Assembly (NCBI RefSeq): GCF_916618745.1
Contig: NZ_OU745373.1
Span: forward strand, 496,001 to 560,000
Length of the DNA: 64,000 nucleotides
Direction: 5' to 3'
Source: Cardiobacterium sp. Marseille-Q4385
GTDB taxonomy: Bacteria > Pseudomonadota > Gammaproteobacteria > Cardiobacteriales > Cardiobacteriaceae
Shown in pieces: positions 16,681 through 24,972 of the stretch. Each line of letters starts with the position of its first letter. Position 1 is the first letter of the stretch. The notes beneath the pieces are model-generated. The model made no database searches. It had not been told where the DNA came from and saw nothing but the letters and a program-made list of their open reading frames with translations. The position numbers and the translations under genes are program-made.

Positions 16681-17733
16681 TCAGCGGCGCAGACGGCCCA
16701 GCGGGTCGGCGGGGTCGATGCCGTCCATGAATTGCAGCCGTCTGTCCTGGTGGGTGAGTTGGTAAACGAGGCCGAGCCAGTTGGCGAAGAGGGCTTTGGC
16801 GGTGTCGCGCCAGGTCACGTTCACTTCTTCGAGTAGCGCTGCTTCGGGGAAGTCGCTGATGGGGGCACCGCTGGCAAGGTAGGCGTTGGCGAGGCGGATG
16901 CCGGCCGGGGTGAGGTAGTGTTCGGGCAGGTAGGGCGCGCGTTCGCTGTTGCCTTCGCGGTATTGTTGCAGGTCGCGGCGGTATTCTTTGAGCAGGCTGT
17001 TGTGGTCGTATTCGGGGTGGCCCTGGAAGTAGATTTGCCGGAAGCCGTCCGGCGAGCTGGCCATCGCCACGCCGCTTTCTTCGCCGGCGACGAGGACGGG
17101 CAGGCCGCAGGCGGCAAAGGATTCGGCGCCGACGTCGTTCCAGCGGGAATGCGGCATGTCGAAGCGGGTGTTGATGTTGGTGAGCATGGGGTGGCTGCGG
17201 TCCAGGACGCGGTGGCTGTACACGCCGAAGAGTTTGTTGGCGCGGCGCAGACGCGGGATGCCGTAGAAGTGGCGCAGGGCGAGGTGCGAGGCGAGGCAGG
17301 AGCAGAGGACGGAGGTGACGTTTTTGTCCGCCCAGTCGAAGACGCGCTGGACATGCGGCCAGTAGTCTTCTTGGGCAAGGTCGGCGTGGACGGGGTTGGT
17401 GCCGGTGAAGATGATGGCGTCGAGTCCTTCGGCGGCGAGGTCGTCGAAGTTTTCGTAGTGGGTGTCGATGTAGGCCTGGATGTCGGCGCTGCGCGGTACG
17501 CCAGGGACGGTGAAGATGTGGACGTAGAACTGGGCGATGCGGTTCGAGTTGCCAATCAGGCGCAGGAATTGGCGCTCGGTGGCTTTGAGCGCGCCGTCGG
17601 GCATGATGTTCAGCAGGCCGATGTGCAGTTCGCGGATGTCCTGGCGGTGGGCGCGTTCGACGTCGAGGATTTCTTGTCCTTCGGCGCGCAGGCGATCCAG
17701 GGCTGCGAGGGGGCGGTGGGCAACGAGCGGCAT
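16681..17733 (-). CDS. metA: homoserine O-acyltransferase, MetA family
   Basis: A 350-residue glutamine amidotransferase-like enzyme that acylates homoserine (succinyl- or acetyl-CoA) at the start of methionine synthesis. Characteristic stretches are LHIGLLNIMPDGALKATERQFLRL, TGTNPVHADL, the active-site Cys in SVLCSCLASHLAL, and IYFQGHPEYD with the catalytic His and Glu. It is about 40 residues longer than E. coli MetA at the C-terminus. Succinyl versus acetyl preference cannot be read reliably here. An ATPase gene ends 3 bp upstream. Confidence 0.92.
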   Translation of the reverse strand: MPLVAHRPLAALDRLRAEGQEILDVERAHRQDIRELHIGLLNIMPDGALKATERQFLRLIGNSNRIAQFYVHIFTVPGVPRSADIQAYIDTHYENFDDLAAEGLDAIIFTGTNPVHADLAQEDYWPHVQRVFDWADKNVTSVLCSCLASHLALRHFYGIPRLRRANKLFGVYSHRVLDRSHPMLTNINTRFDMPHSRWNDVGAESFAACGLPVLVAGEESGVAMASSPDGFRQIYFQGHPEYDHNSLLKEYRRDLQQYREGNSERAPYLPEHYLTPAGIRLANAYLASGAPISDFPEAALLEEVNVTWRDTAKALFANWLGLVYQLTHQDRRLQFMDGIDPADPLGRLRR

Positions 17734-17736
17734 GGG

Positions 17737-18543
17737 TCAGTTCCTTTGTGCGGCGTTGAGCAGGTCGTGGAAGTCGGCGGCGTCGCGCAGTTGCCAGATG
17801 TCGCGCGCGTTCAGGATGATGCCGCCGTATTGGGCGATGAGTTCGCGGTAGCGTTCGCGGCGGTGCGCCATCATGCGCGGGGTGACGTAGCGGATGAAGT
17901 CGTCGGATTCGAAGCGGTCGGGGGTCAGGCCGCCTTTCATCAGGCCGTATTCGCCGATCATTTGTTGCAGGAAGTGCGGGTGGTAGCAGATGGGTTTGGG
18001 GTAGGCAATGGCGCGCGCTTCGAGTTCGGCGTAGTGGGCTTCGTCGGTGTCGATGTAGATGTAGCAGGTGTGCGCGGCCAGCGTCTGGAACATGGCGGGG
18101 TCGTCGAGTTCGCAGATGCTGCCGCCAGCGTCGTTGATGAAGGCTTTGTAGCCGTAGAGGCGTTCGGCGCGTTCGATGAAGGCGGGTACGTCCTGCATCG
18201 CCGCTTGTTCGGCGGCGCGAAAGAGGTGCTGCCGCTCGATGAAGGTAGTGGCGTCGTAGCCGTCGCGCCCCAGTTTGCCGATGTAGGCGGAGAGGATGTG
18301 CAGCCGCTCGATGCTGACTTTGCCCTGCACGCTCACGGCGTCATCGCGCAAGAGGGAAGCGAGGGTCGGCTCGCGACGGGCGAGTTCGGTCAGCCAGTCG
18401 CTGATGGGTTCGTTCAGGTAGCGGGTGGCGATGCGGTAGTCGCCGGAGTAGTGAAACCAGCCGGCGGCAGCAAGCATGGTCGCCAGGGTAGTTTTGCCGA
18501 CGCCTGAGGTGCCCATCAGGGTGATGCGGGATATTGGGGTCAT
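17737..18543 (-). CDS. P-loop ATPase/kinase of unknown function
   Basis: A 268-residue P-loop protein with Walker A GTSGVGKTT at residues 11-19. Other visible parts are FHYSGDYRIATRYL, FINDAGGSICELDD (possible Walker B region) and CYIYIDTDEAHYAELEARA. The ATG at 18543 is favoured over 18561 because GGATGATGAA immediately precedes it. It is 3 bp from metA and likely cotranscribed. A nucleoside or small-molecule kinase role is possible, but no family name is certain. Confidence 0.75.
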   Translation of the reverse strand: MTPISRITLMGTSGVGKTTLATMLAAAGWFHYSGDYRIATRYLNEPISDWLTELARREPTLASLLRDDAVSVQGKVSIERLHILSAYIGKLGRDGYDATTFIERQHLFRAAEQAAMQDVPAFIERAERLYGYKAFINDAGGSICELDDPAMFQTLAAHTCYIYIDTDEAHYAELEARAIAYPKPICYHPHFLQQMIGEYGLMKGGLTPDRFESDDFIRYVTPRMMAHRRERYRELIAQYGGIILNARDIWQLRDAADFHDLLNAAQRN

Positions 18544-18624
18544 TTCATCATCCGTTTGCACAAAAACGCGCGCTATATTACACCAGCCAGCTAAAATGGA
18601 TTTTTCCCTACGGTAGCGCCGCTT

Positions 18625-19164
18625 ATGAACGTCATCCGCACCCAGATTTATCCCTCCCCTCTCGGCGATTTGCTGCTCGGCGACTGGCGCGGCGCGCTAG
18701 TCCTCTGCGATTGGCTGTTGACCCGCAACGGCTACGCCAGCGACAGCCGCGTGCCGCATCATTTGCGGGCGGTTATGCAGGAAGCGGTCACGGATCTTCT
18801 CCGCGAAGCGGCGGTGCAGTTGAACGCGTATTTCGTTGGCCGTCTGCGCACGTTCAACTTGCCGCTGCACGGCGCGGGCACGCCCTTCCAGCAAAGTGTC
18901 TGGCTGGCGCTCAGGGAAATTCCATACGGCGTGACGCGCAGTTATCAGGACATCGCCCAAGCCATCGGTAATCCGCGCGGCACACGGGCGGTCGCGGGCG
19001 CTATCCGTCACAATCCGCTGTCCGTGATCGTCCCCTGCCACCGCGTCATCGGCAAGAACGGCCAACTCACCGGCTACAACGGCGGCACCGACGCGCTCTA
19101 TATCAAGGAACGGCTGCTGGCGCTGGAACAACGTGTCGCCGCAAGCGCGGCACCAAAAAACTGA
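18625..19164 (+). CDS. ogt: methylated-DNA--protein-cysteine methyltransferase
   Basis: A 179-residue Ogt/MGMT protein that removes alkyl groups from O6-alkylguanine by suicide transfer. The active site PCHRV has Cys138, preceded by the helix-turn-helix region PFQQSVWLALREIPYGVTRSYQDIA and followed by GYNGG. Length fits Ogt. It is divergent from the ATPase-metA pair. Confidence 0.93.
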   Translation: MNVIRTQIYPSPLGDLLLGDWRGALVLCDWLLTRNGYASDSRVPHHLRAVMQEAVTDLLREAAVQLNAYFVGRLRTFNLPLHGAGTPFQQSVWLALREIPYGVTRSYQDIAQAIGNPRGTRAVAGAIRHNPLSVIVPCHRVIGKNGQLTGYNGGTDALYIKERLLALEQRVAASAAPKN

Positions 19165-19210
19165 CAAAACCGTTATAATCGCCGCCATCCCGCTAACCAC
19201 CTGAACCCGC

Positions 19211-19294
19211 ATGAATTCCTTTCCTCGCCTGCTTGGCTTCATCCTGCTGCTAAGTGCCATCTTCTTCCCCGCCTGCATGGGAATCTTCCGCTGA
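19211..19294 (+). CDS. 27-residue membrane or lipoprotein-like peptide
   Basis: A small open frame encoding MNSFPRLLGFILLLSAIF and ending FPACMGIFR. It is one hydrophobic helix with a Cys in a lipobox-like position. Its TGA overlaps the next ATG (ATGA at 19293-19297 region), a coupling arrangement that also occurs elsewhere in this operon. It may be a leader for the XpaC-like gene or a genuine micro-protein. Confidence 0.5.
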   Translation: MNSFPRLLGFILLLSAIFFPACMGIFR

Positions 19295-20157
19295 TGACCC
19301 GCGACCACAAAGCCATCGTCAAGCAACAATACCTCGGCATCCGGGGCATGGCGCTGTACCTCGTGCAACTGCCGCTGTGGCTGAGCATCCCGATCAACCT
19401 GATCTTTTTCAAGCCGCTGAATATCATGAGTGCAGGCGTTGCCAGTGCCCTGCTCTGCTACGCCGCTTACCTTACCCAGCGCCACTACCGCTCGCGCCGC
19501 GACAACTACGTCAAAACCGGGCAAGACCACGCCGACGAAGACAACCGCCTCTACGCCCTCGGCTTCACCGCGCTGGCTGCCGCCGTCCTCGCCTTCACCG
19601 CCCGTCCGCAGCCGCTCTTTGGCCTGATAAACGCGCTGATTGCTGCTGGCGGTTACTACCTCAGCTACCTCTATAGCGACACCCCGACTGCCGACGTGCG
19701 CCCGCCGCGCGACATCCCCTCCGCCCTGAACGACACCCTGCGCGACATGCTTTCAGGGGGTTACGACGCTGTCGAACAACTCGAACACTACGCGCAACGC
19801 CTGCAACTGCTTGCCGAAGAACGCGGCATCGCCGCCCAGCTCGACAAAATCGCCGCCCAGGCGCGAGCCATCATTAAACACATCGGGTCGAATGCCGAAC
19901 GCATCCGCGCCGCGCGCAGCTTCCTGATCGTCCACCTTGGCGAACTGCGCCGCATCAGCGAACAATACATCGCCGACATCGGCAACCCCGGCCATAGCGC
20001 ACAACAAACCCGTTTCCTCACCCTGCTGCACGACAGCGAACAATCTTTCACCGCGCAACACCTGCAACTGACGAGCCAGCAGCAAATCCAGCTCGACACG
20101 CAAATGCAAGTCCTGCGCGAACAACTCAACCCGAGCAAATCCCATGACCAACACTGA
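19294..20157 (+). CDS. XpaC-like (5-bromo-4-chloroindolyl phosphate hydrolysis) membrane protein
   Basis: A 287-residue protein with four predicted membrane helices in the first 130 residues (MALYLVQLPLWLSIPINLIFF, then three more), followed by a soluble helical part rich in Gln and Arg. Layout and pairing with TelA fit the XpaC family, whose biochemical role is unclear. Translation is probably coupled to the preceding 27-codon frame and to telA, which overlaps its end by 14 bp. Confidence 0.75.
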   Translation: MTRDHKAIVKQQYLGIRGMALYLVQLPLWLSIPINLIFFKPLNIMSAGVASALLCYAAYLTQRHYRSRRDNYVKTGQDHADEDNRLYALGFTALAAAVLAFTARPQPLFGLINALIAAGGYYLSYLYSDTPTADVRPPRDIPSALNDTLRDMLSGGYDAVEQLEHYAQRLQLLAEERGIAAQLDKIAAQARAIIKHIGSNAERIRAARSFLIVHLGELRRISEQYIADIGNPGHSAQQTRFLTLLHDSEQSFTAQHLQLTSQQQIQLDTQMQVLREQLNPSKSHDQH

Positions 20158-21250
20158 ACTCACCACGACGACTACGACGACCACTACCGCCCCGGCCCAT
20201 CTGGACGACGTGCGCGTCAAACAACTCGCGCAAACCCTTAACATCACCGATACCAACAGCATCCTCAGCTTCGGTGCCGCCGCGCAAAAACAGCTGACCG
20301 CCGTCGCCGACACCATGCTCACCGACATCAAAAGCGAAGACGCGGGCAAAGCAGGACAACTGCTTTCCAACATGGTTTCGCTGCTGCGCGGCTTCCAGGG
20401 CGCAGAACTAAAAATGCAGGAAAAGCCCTCGCTTCTTACCCGCCTCTTTAACAAAGCCAAGCCGCTGCAAACCTTCCTGCAAAAATTCGACACCATCAGC
20501 GAACAAATTGACCAAATCAGCAACGCCCTCGAAAGCCACAAACAAAAACTGCTGGTGGACATCAAATCGCTGGACAAACTCTACGACGCCAACCTCGACT
20601 ACTACCGCGAACTCGAATACCACATCGCCGCCGCTGAAGACGTGCTGGCCACGACCGACGCCGAAGTTCTGCCCGCGCTCGCCAAAGCCGCTGAAGACGG
20701 CGAAATGGAAAGCGCGCAACGCCTGCGCGACCGGCAAATGCAGCGCGACGAACTTGACCGCCGTCTGCACGACCTGCGCCTGACCAAACAAGTCTCGATG
20801 CAAGCCCTGCCGAGCATCCGCATGGTGCAGGAAAACAACAAAGGCCTCGTCAACAAAATCAACACCACCCTCGTCAATACCGTGCCGTTGTGGCGGCAAC
20901 AACTCGCCCAGTCCATCGCCATCTACCGTTCCGGCGAAGCGGCGATTGCCCTCAAACAAAGCAGCGATCTCACCAACGAACTGCTCACCGCCAACGCCGA
21001 AAACCTGAAAATCGCCAACCGCGAAAGCCGCACCCAGCTCGAACGCGGCGTTTTCGACATTGCCTCCGTCGAAAAAGCCAACCAAATGCTCATCGAAACC
21101 ATCGAAGAAAGCATCCAGATTCACGAAACCGGCCGCAAACAACGCCAGGAAGCCGCCGAAAAACTGCTCGCCGCCGAAGAAGCCCTCAAACAAAGCCTGA
21201 AATCGGCCGCGCAAATCACCCAGGAAACCCCGCATGAAAGGACTGTTTGA
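20144..21250 (+). CDS. TelA/KlaA-family toxic anion resistance protein
   Basis: A 368-residue soluble, almost all-helical protein of the TelA family. Typical pieces are SLLRGFQGAELKMQEKPSLLTRLFNKAK, LYDANLDYYRELEYHIAAAE and VPLWRQQLAQSIAIYR. The N-terminus has a run of nine Thr encoded by ACN/ACG repeats. Family members are linked to tellurite and antibiotic resistance and to cell-envelope stress. It sits between the XpaC-like and SPFH genes with overlaps on both sides. Confidence 0.88.
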   Translation: MTNTELTTTTTTTTTAPAHLDDVRVKQLAQTLNITDTNSILSFGAAAQKQLTAVADTMLTDIKSEDAGKAGQLLSNMVSLLRGFQGAELKMQEKPSLLTRLFNKAKPLQTFLQKFDTISEQIDQISNALESHKQKLLVDIKSLDKLYDANLDYYRELEYHIAAAEDVLATTDAEVLPALAKAAEDGEMESAQRLRDRQMQRDELDRRLHDLRLTKQVSMQALPSIRMVQENNKGLVNKINTTLVNTVPLWRQQLAQSIAIYRSGEAAIALKQSSDLTNELLTANAENLKIANRESRTQLERGVFDIASVEKANQMLIETIEESIQIHETGRKQRQEAAEKLLAAEEALKQSLKSAAQITQETPHERTV

Positions 21251-22163
21251 CACCCTGCTCAACAAAATCCGGCCCATTGTCAGTGCGCGGCCACGCGTCC
21301 TTGCCGCGCACTTCCCGCCGGACGGCCTGCTCTACCATTACAGCCAGTACAACCTGCTCGAAAGCAGCACCCTGCACATCGACGCGGGGCAAGTCGCCTA
21401 CCTCATCATCAACGAACAATACACTCCCGCCTACCGCGAAGGCGAATACCCGCTTGACCCGGATAACATCCCGCAGACCGAAACCGCCGACATCCTCTTC
21501 CTCAACACCGTCGCCATCGCCAACCGCCTCTGGCAAAGCGCCTACCAGCCCTCGCAGCGTCCGCTGGACCAGCCGCTTTCCGGCACATACAGCGTCAGCA
21601 TCCATGATGCCGATGCCGTCTGCCGCACTGTCATCGAACATCAGGCCATCAACCTGGATGACGACCTCATCGACCAATGGGTGAGCTACACCATCGATCA
21701 CACCCTCATCAACGAACACATCAGCGCGGACGACATCGAAAACCAGGCCGAAGCCCTGCAAAACTTCCTCAAAGCCCGCCTGCGCACCCAGCTCAACGCC
21801 CAGGGACTCACCCTGCACGACCTGCGTATTGGCCGCCGACCACCCGCCGCCAAAGCCGAGCGCGAACGCCGCGCTGCCTACACAGAAACGCCCGTCTTTG
21901 CCCCGGCGCGCGAAAACGCCGCCCCCGCTGCAACCATCGCCGCTGCCAACAGTGCCACCGTCAGCGATACCCCGCGCAGCCCGCTGTCCGAAGACAAAAT
22001 CTACTACCGCGTCCACCACGGCCAGCAAATCGGCCCATTGAGCGCGCTCGACATCCAGAAACTCATCGACGAAGGCCAAATCCTCGCGCGTGACCTACTC
22101 TGGCAAAAAGGCATGACCGCCTGGCTGCCCGCCCAGGCATTCAGCCACTTCAACTGGAACTGA
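21234..22163 (+). CDS. SPFH-domain protein with C-terminal GYF_2 domain
   Basis: A 309-residue protein. The N-terminal two thirds resemble the SPFH/virion-core-like YdjI family (YHYSQYNLLESSTLHIDAGQVAYLIINE), and a low-complexity linker follows. The C-terminal 50 residues, YYRVHHGQQIGPLSALDIQKLIDEG then LLWQKGMTAWLPA, are a GYF_2 domain. Such proteins are thought to scaffold membrane-associated machinery. It overlaps telA by 17 bp. Confidence 0.82.
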   Translation: MKGLFDTLLNKIRPIVSARPRVLAAHFPPDGLLYHYSQYNLLESSTLHIDAGQVAYLIINEQYTPAYREGEYPLDPDNIPQTETADILFLNTVAIANRLWQSAYQPSQRPLDQPLSGTYSVSIHDADAVCRTVIEHQAINLDDDLIDQWVSYTIDHTLINEHISADDIENQAEALQNFLKARLRTQLNAQGLTLHDLRIGRRPPAAKAERERRAAYTETPVFAPARENAAPAATIAAANSATVSDTPRSPLSEDKIYYRVHHGQQIGPLSALDIQKLIDEGQILARDLLWQKGMTAWLPAQAFSHFNWN

Positions 22164-22169
22164 TCCCAC

Positions 22170-24086
22170 ATGGAAAAAACCTATAACAAGGCCGGAAGCC
22201 TCGCCCTGTGCATCCTGCTCGCCCTCAACCACCCCACTGCCCACGCTCAGGATGCCACCGCCGGCCTTTACATCTGCACCGGCACCGACGGCATGAACAA
22301 CATCACCAGCCAGCCAAGCGGCGGAAACTGCCGCCCCTACCAAAAAGGCGCCATCGGCGGCGATAGCGCGCCAGCGCCCGCTGCGCCCGCAATGCCCGTC
22401 GCCCAACCGACCCCGCAACCCGCACCCATGCCGCTTGCTGCCCCGCCTGCCAGTGACGACGGCACTTTCACCTGGGACGACGGCGAAGCCCCTGTCGCCG
22501 CCCCGCAACCTGCCAAAACCCCAACACGGAAAACCCCCGCTGCCAGACCAGCCCCACAAGCCGCTGCTGCCCCCGTTGCCCCGCAAAGCGAAAACAACGA
22601 CGCCGGCGGCTTTACCGGGGACGACGGCGACGCTCCGGCCAAACCTGCCACCCCCGCCAAAGCGGACAAAAAAGTAGCTGGCAAAAAAGACAAGCCTGCC
22701 GCCAAACCCACAGAAACCGCCGATAAAACACCGCCTGCCGCCCCCCAGCCACCGGCAGCGCCCACACCACCGGCCAACAACAACCCCCTCTTCCCGCCAG
22801 CGCCCGGCTACACCAGCAGCCCGCAAGGCAGCGGCAAATACTACCAACACATCGCGCGCGGCACGGGCAAAGCCCCCGCCCAGCCCGCTGCCCCCGCCGC
22901 CGAACAAGAAGAAAAAACCATCGCCACCGTCACCCCGCAGGGCACACAAATCTGGATGTGCCCACAACTCGACGGCACCCCGACCATCGTTGAAACCGCC
23001 AACCCGCCGCAAGGCAACTGCCAGCCGCTCGGCCGCAAAGGCGGCAGCGGTGACGTATCCGCCCCTGCCCCGCCCGCACCGAACCGGGGCAAACCGCTGG
23101 TTGGCGAAAGCACCCCGCAAGAAACCCCGGCACAAGACATCTACAAATGCTTCGACAACGACGGCAAACCCAACTTCGTTCCTGCCGACAAACGCGACAA
23201 ATACAAAGGCTGCACCTTCTTCTCGCGCTCATACAGCGGCGTCAAACAACAATTCATCCAGCAGGCCAACCAGACCCAGTCGCTGGAAGCCCTTGCCAGC
23301 GCCGGCGTCCAGAAAAACAAAGACGGCAAAATCACGGGCGGCCCCGGCCTGCAATGCACCGGAGCCGGTGCCGTTACCTTCAATGGCGAAACCCGCGAAT
23401 TCAACTGCGCCACCCGCTCCTTCGACTACACCCCGGGTACCAGCGGCGGCGAAGCGCGACTTGGCAACCGCCAGACCAGCGTCGCCGCGCATAACCTCGA
23501 CTACCTCAACACCCAGGGCAGCTGCGGCGGCACCGTCACCAGCGAGAACGGCCGCGTCTTCCACCTCGAACCGACCAAAGACTGCCCGCAAAGCTACATC
23601 ATCGAAGCCGAGCGCATCGCCGCGCAAGTACGCAAAGAACTCAACATCAACGTCAGCGGCGCCTTCCGCGAACGCCAACGCAACCTCAGCGCACAAATCA
23701 ACCAGATTGCGCGCGAAGTTGGCGTCGAGCCGCACTTCGTCCACGCCATCATCTCGGCCGAATCCGCCTACAAACCCAGCGCCAAATCCCACGCTGGCGC
23801 GATGGGCCTGATGCAGCTCATGCCAGGTACCGCCCGCCGCTTCGGCGTCACCGAACCCTACAACACCGGACAAAACGTCCGGGGCGGTGCAACCTACCTC
23901 AAATGGCTGCTCAACGAATTCGGCGGCGACATGCAACTGGCGGCAGCGGGTTACAACGCGGGCGAAGGCAACGTGCGCAAATACGGCCGGAAAATCCCGC
24001 CCTTCATCGAAACCCGCGCCTACGTGCCGAAAGTCATGGAATACTACCGCCGCTACAAAAACAACCCGAGCGAGATCGGCCTATGA
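22170..24086 (+). CDS. lytic transglycosylase with proline-rich N-terminal region
   Basis: A 638-residue exported protein. A signal peptide ending AHAQ is followed by a low-complexity Pro/Ala region. Three DUF4124-like segments can be seen: GLYICTGTDGMNNITS, IWMCPQLDGTPTIVE and DIYKCFDNDGKPNFV. The C-terminal SLT domain (about 505-635) has the catalytic Glu in HAIISAESAYKP and the motifs GAMGLMQLMPGTARRFG and AAGYNAGEGNV. It cleaves peptidoglycan with formation of 1,6-anhydro ends (family knowledge). Confidence 0.88.
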   Translation: MEKTYNKAGSLALCILLALNHPTAHAQDATAGLYICTGTDGMNNITSQPSGGNCRPYQKGAIGGDSAPAPAAPAMPVAQPTPQPAPMPLAAPPASDDGTFTWDDGEAPVAAPQPAKTPTRKTPAARPAPQAAAAPVAPQSENNDAGGFTGDDGDAPAKPATPAKADKKVAGKKDKPAAKPTETADKTPPAAPQPPAAPTPPANNNPLFPPAPGYTSSPQGSGKYYQHIARGTGKAPAQPAAPAAEQEEKTIATVTPQGTQIWMCPQLDGTPTIVETANPPQGNCQPLGRKGGSGDVSAPAPPAPNRGKPLVGESTPQETPAQDIYKCFDNDGKPNFVPADKRDKYKGCTFFSRSYSGVKQQFIQQANQTQSLEALASAGVQKNKDGKITGGPGLQCTGAGAVTFNGETREFNCATRSFDYTPGTSGGEARLGNRQTSVAAHNLDYLNTQGSCGGTVTSENGRVFHLEPTKDCPQSYIIEAERIAAQVRKELNINVSGAFRERQRNLSAQINQIAREVGVEPHFVHAIISAESAYKPSAKSHAGAMGLMQLMPGTARRFGVTEPYNTGQNVRGGATYLKWLLNEFGGDMQLAAAGYNAGEGNVRKYGRKIPPFIETRAYVPKVMEYYRRYKNNPSEIGL

Positions 24087-24964
24087 CGCGGCATGACTAC
24101 CTGCCTGCGCGGCTCCCAAACCGCGCAGTTGCCCCGCTTGACCACCTAAAAATGCCCCAAATTGCCCTCCCCCGTCTGGCGGGCATCCTCCTCGCTTGCG
24201 CCCTCATCCAGAGCGCACAGGCCGCCACCTGTGGCACCGTCGTGTACCAAGGCAAAAAAACCAACATCTCCTGTCGCGTTGCCCTGCCCGGCGGCAAAAA
24301 ACCGTCAAAACCCGCACAACCCGCCGCCGCGCCTGCCAGCACCACCGGCAACGCGACCGCCCAGCCCGCATTACTCAACAACAGCCCGGCGGCAGCGGCC
24401 AAACCCGCCGCTCCCGCCTACGGCACGGGCTACTGCACCCGCACCGGCACCTTCAACGGCAGAAAAATCAAAATCCGCCAACACTGCCCGCTCCTGCCGC
24501 TCAGCCCGCTTGCCGCCCCCAACGTGCGCGAACCCAGCGGCGACTTCAAAACCCGCCAGACACAGCACAAACAACTCATCAACCAGCTGGCTGCCAAATA
24601 CCAAATAGACCCCGCGCTCGTCCACGCCGTCATCAGCGTCGAATCCGGCTACCAAAGTAACGCCCGCTCCCACGCCGGCGCCATCGGCATGATGCAGCTC
24701 ATGCCCAGCACCGCCGGCGAACTTAACGTCGCTGACCCCTACGACCCCGCGCACAACATCGAAGGCGGCATCAAATACCTCAGCCAACAACTGCAACGCT
24801 ACCAAAACACCGAACTCGCGCTGGCCGCCTACAATGCCGGCCCGCAAAGCATCCTGCGCTACGGTGGGCAAATCCCGCCGTACAACGAAACCCGCGCCTA
24901 CGTCAAACGCGTCATGCACTACAAAGAACGCTACCAGAACGACTGGCAACAACACATCAAATAA
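24083..24964 (+). CDS. lytic transglycosylase, SLT family
   Basis: A 293-residue exported SLT-domain protein. The ATG at 24083 overlaps the upstream stop (ATGA); an internal ATG at 24152 (MPQIALPRLAGILLACAL) would give a more normal signal peptide. The SLT domain has ALVHAVISVESGYQSNARSHAGAIG with the catalytic Glu, then MMQLMPSTAGEL and LALAAYNAGP. It is shorter than its upstream neighbour but related in its C-terminal half. Confidence 0.85.
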   Translation: MTRHDYLPARLPNRAVAPLDHLKMPQIALPRLAGILLACALIQSAQAATCGTVVYQGKKTNISCRVALPGGKKPSKPAQPAAAPASTTGNATAQPALLNNSPAAAAKPAAPAYGTGYCTRTGTFNGRKIKIRQHCPLLPLSPLAAPNVREPSGDFKTRQTQHKQLINQLAAKYQIDPALVHAVISVESGYQSNARSHAGAIGMMQLMPSTAGELNVADPYDPAHNIEGGIKYLSQQLQRYQNTELALAAYNAGPQSILRYGGQIPPYNETRAYVKRVMHYKERYQNDWQQHIK

Positions 24965-24972
24965 GGCACACC

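Noticed and set aside
16918..18507. A 529-codon frame opposite metA and the ATPase gene
   Set aside because: It mirrors two well-supported genes and shows only the Val/Gly/Asp-rich composition of an antisense shadow.
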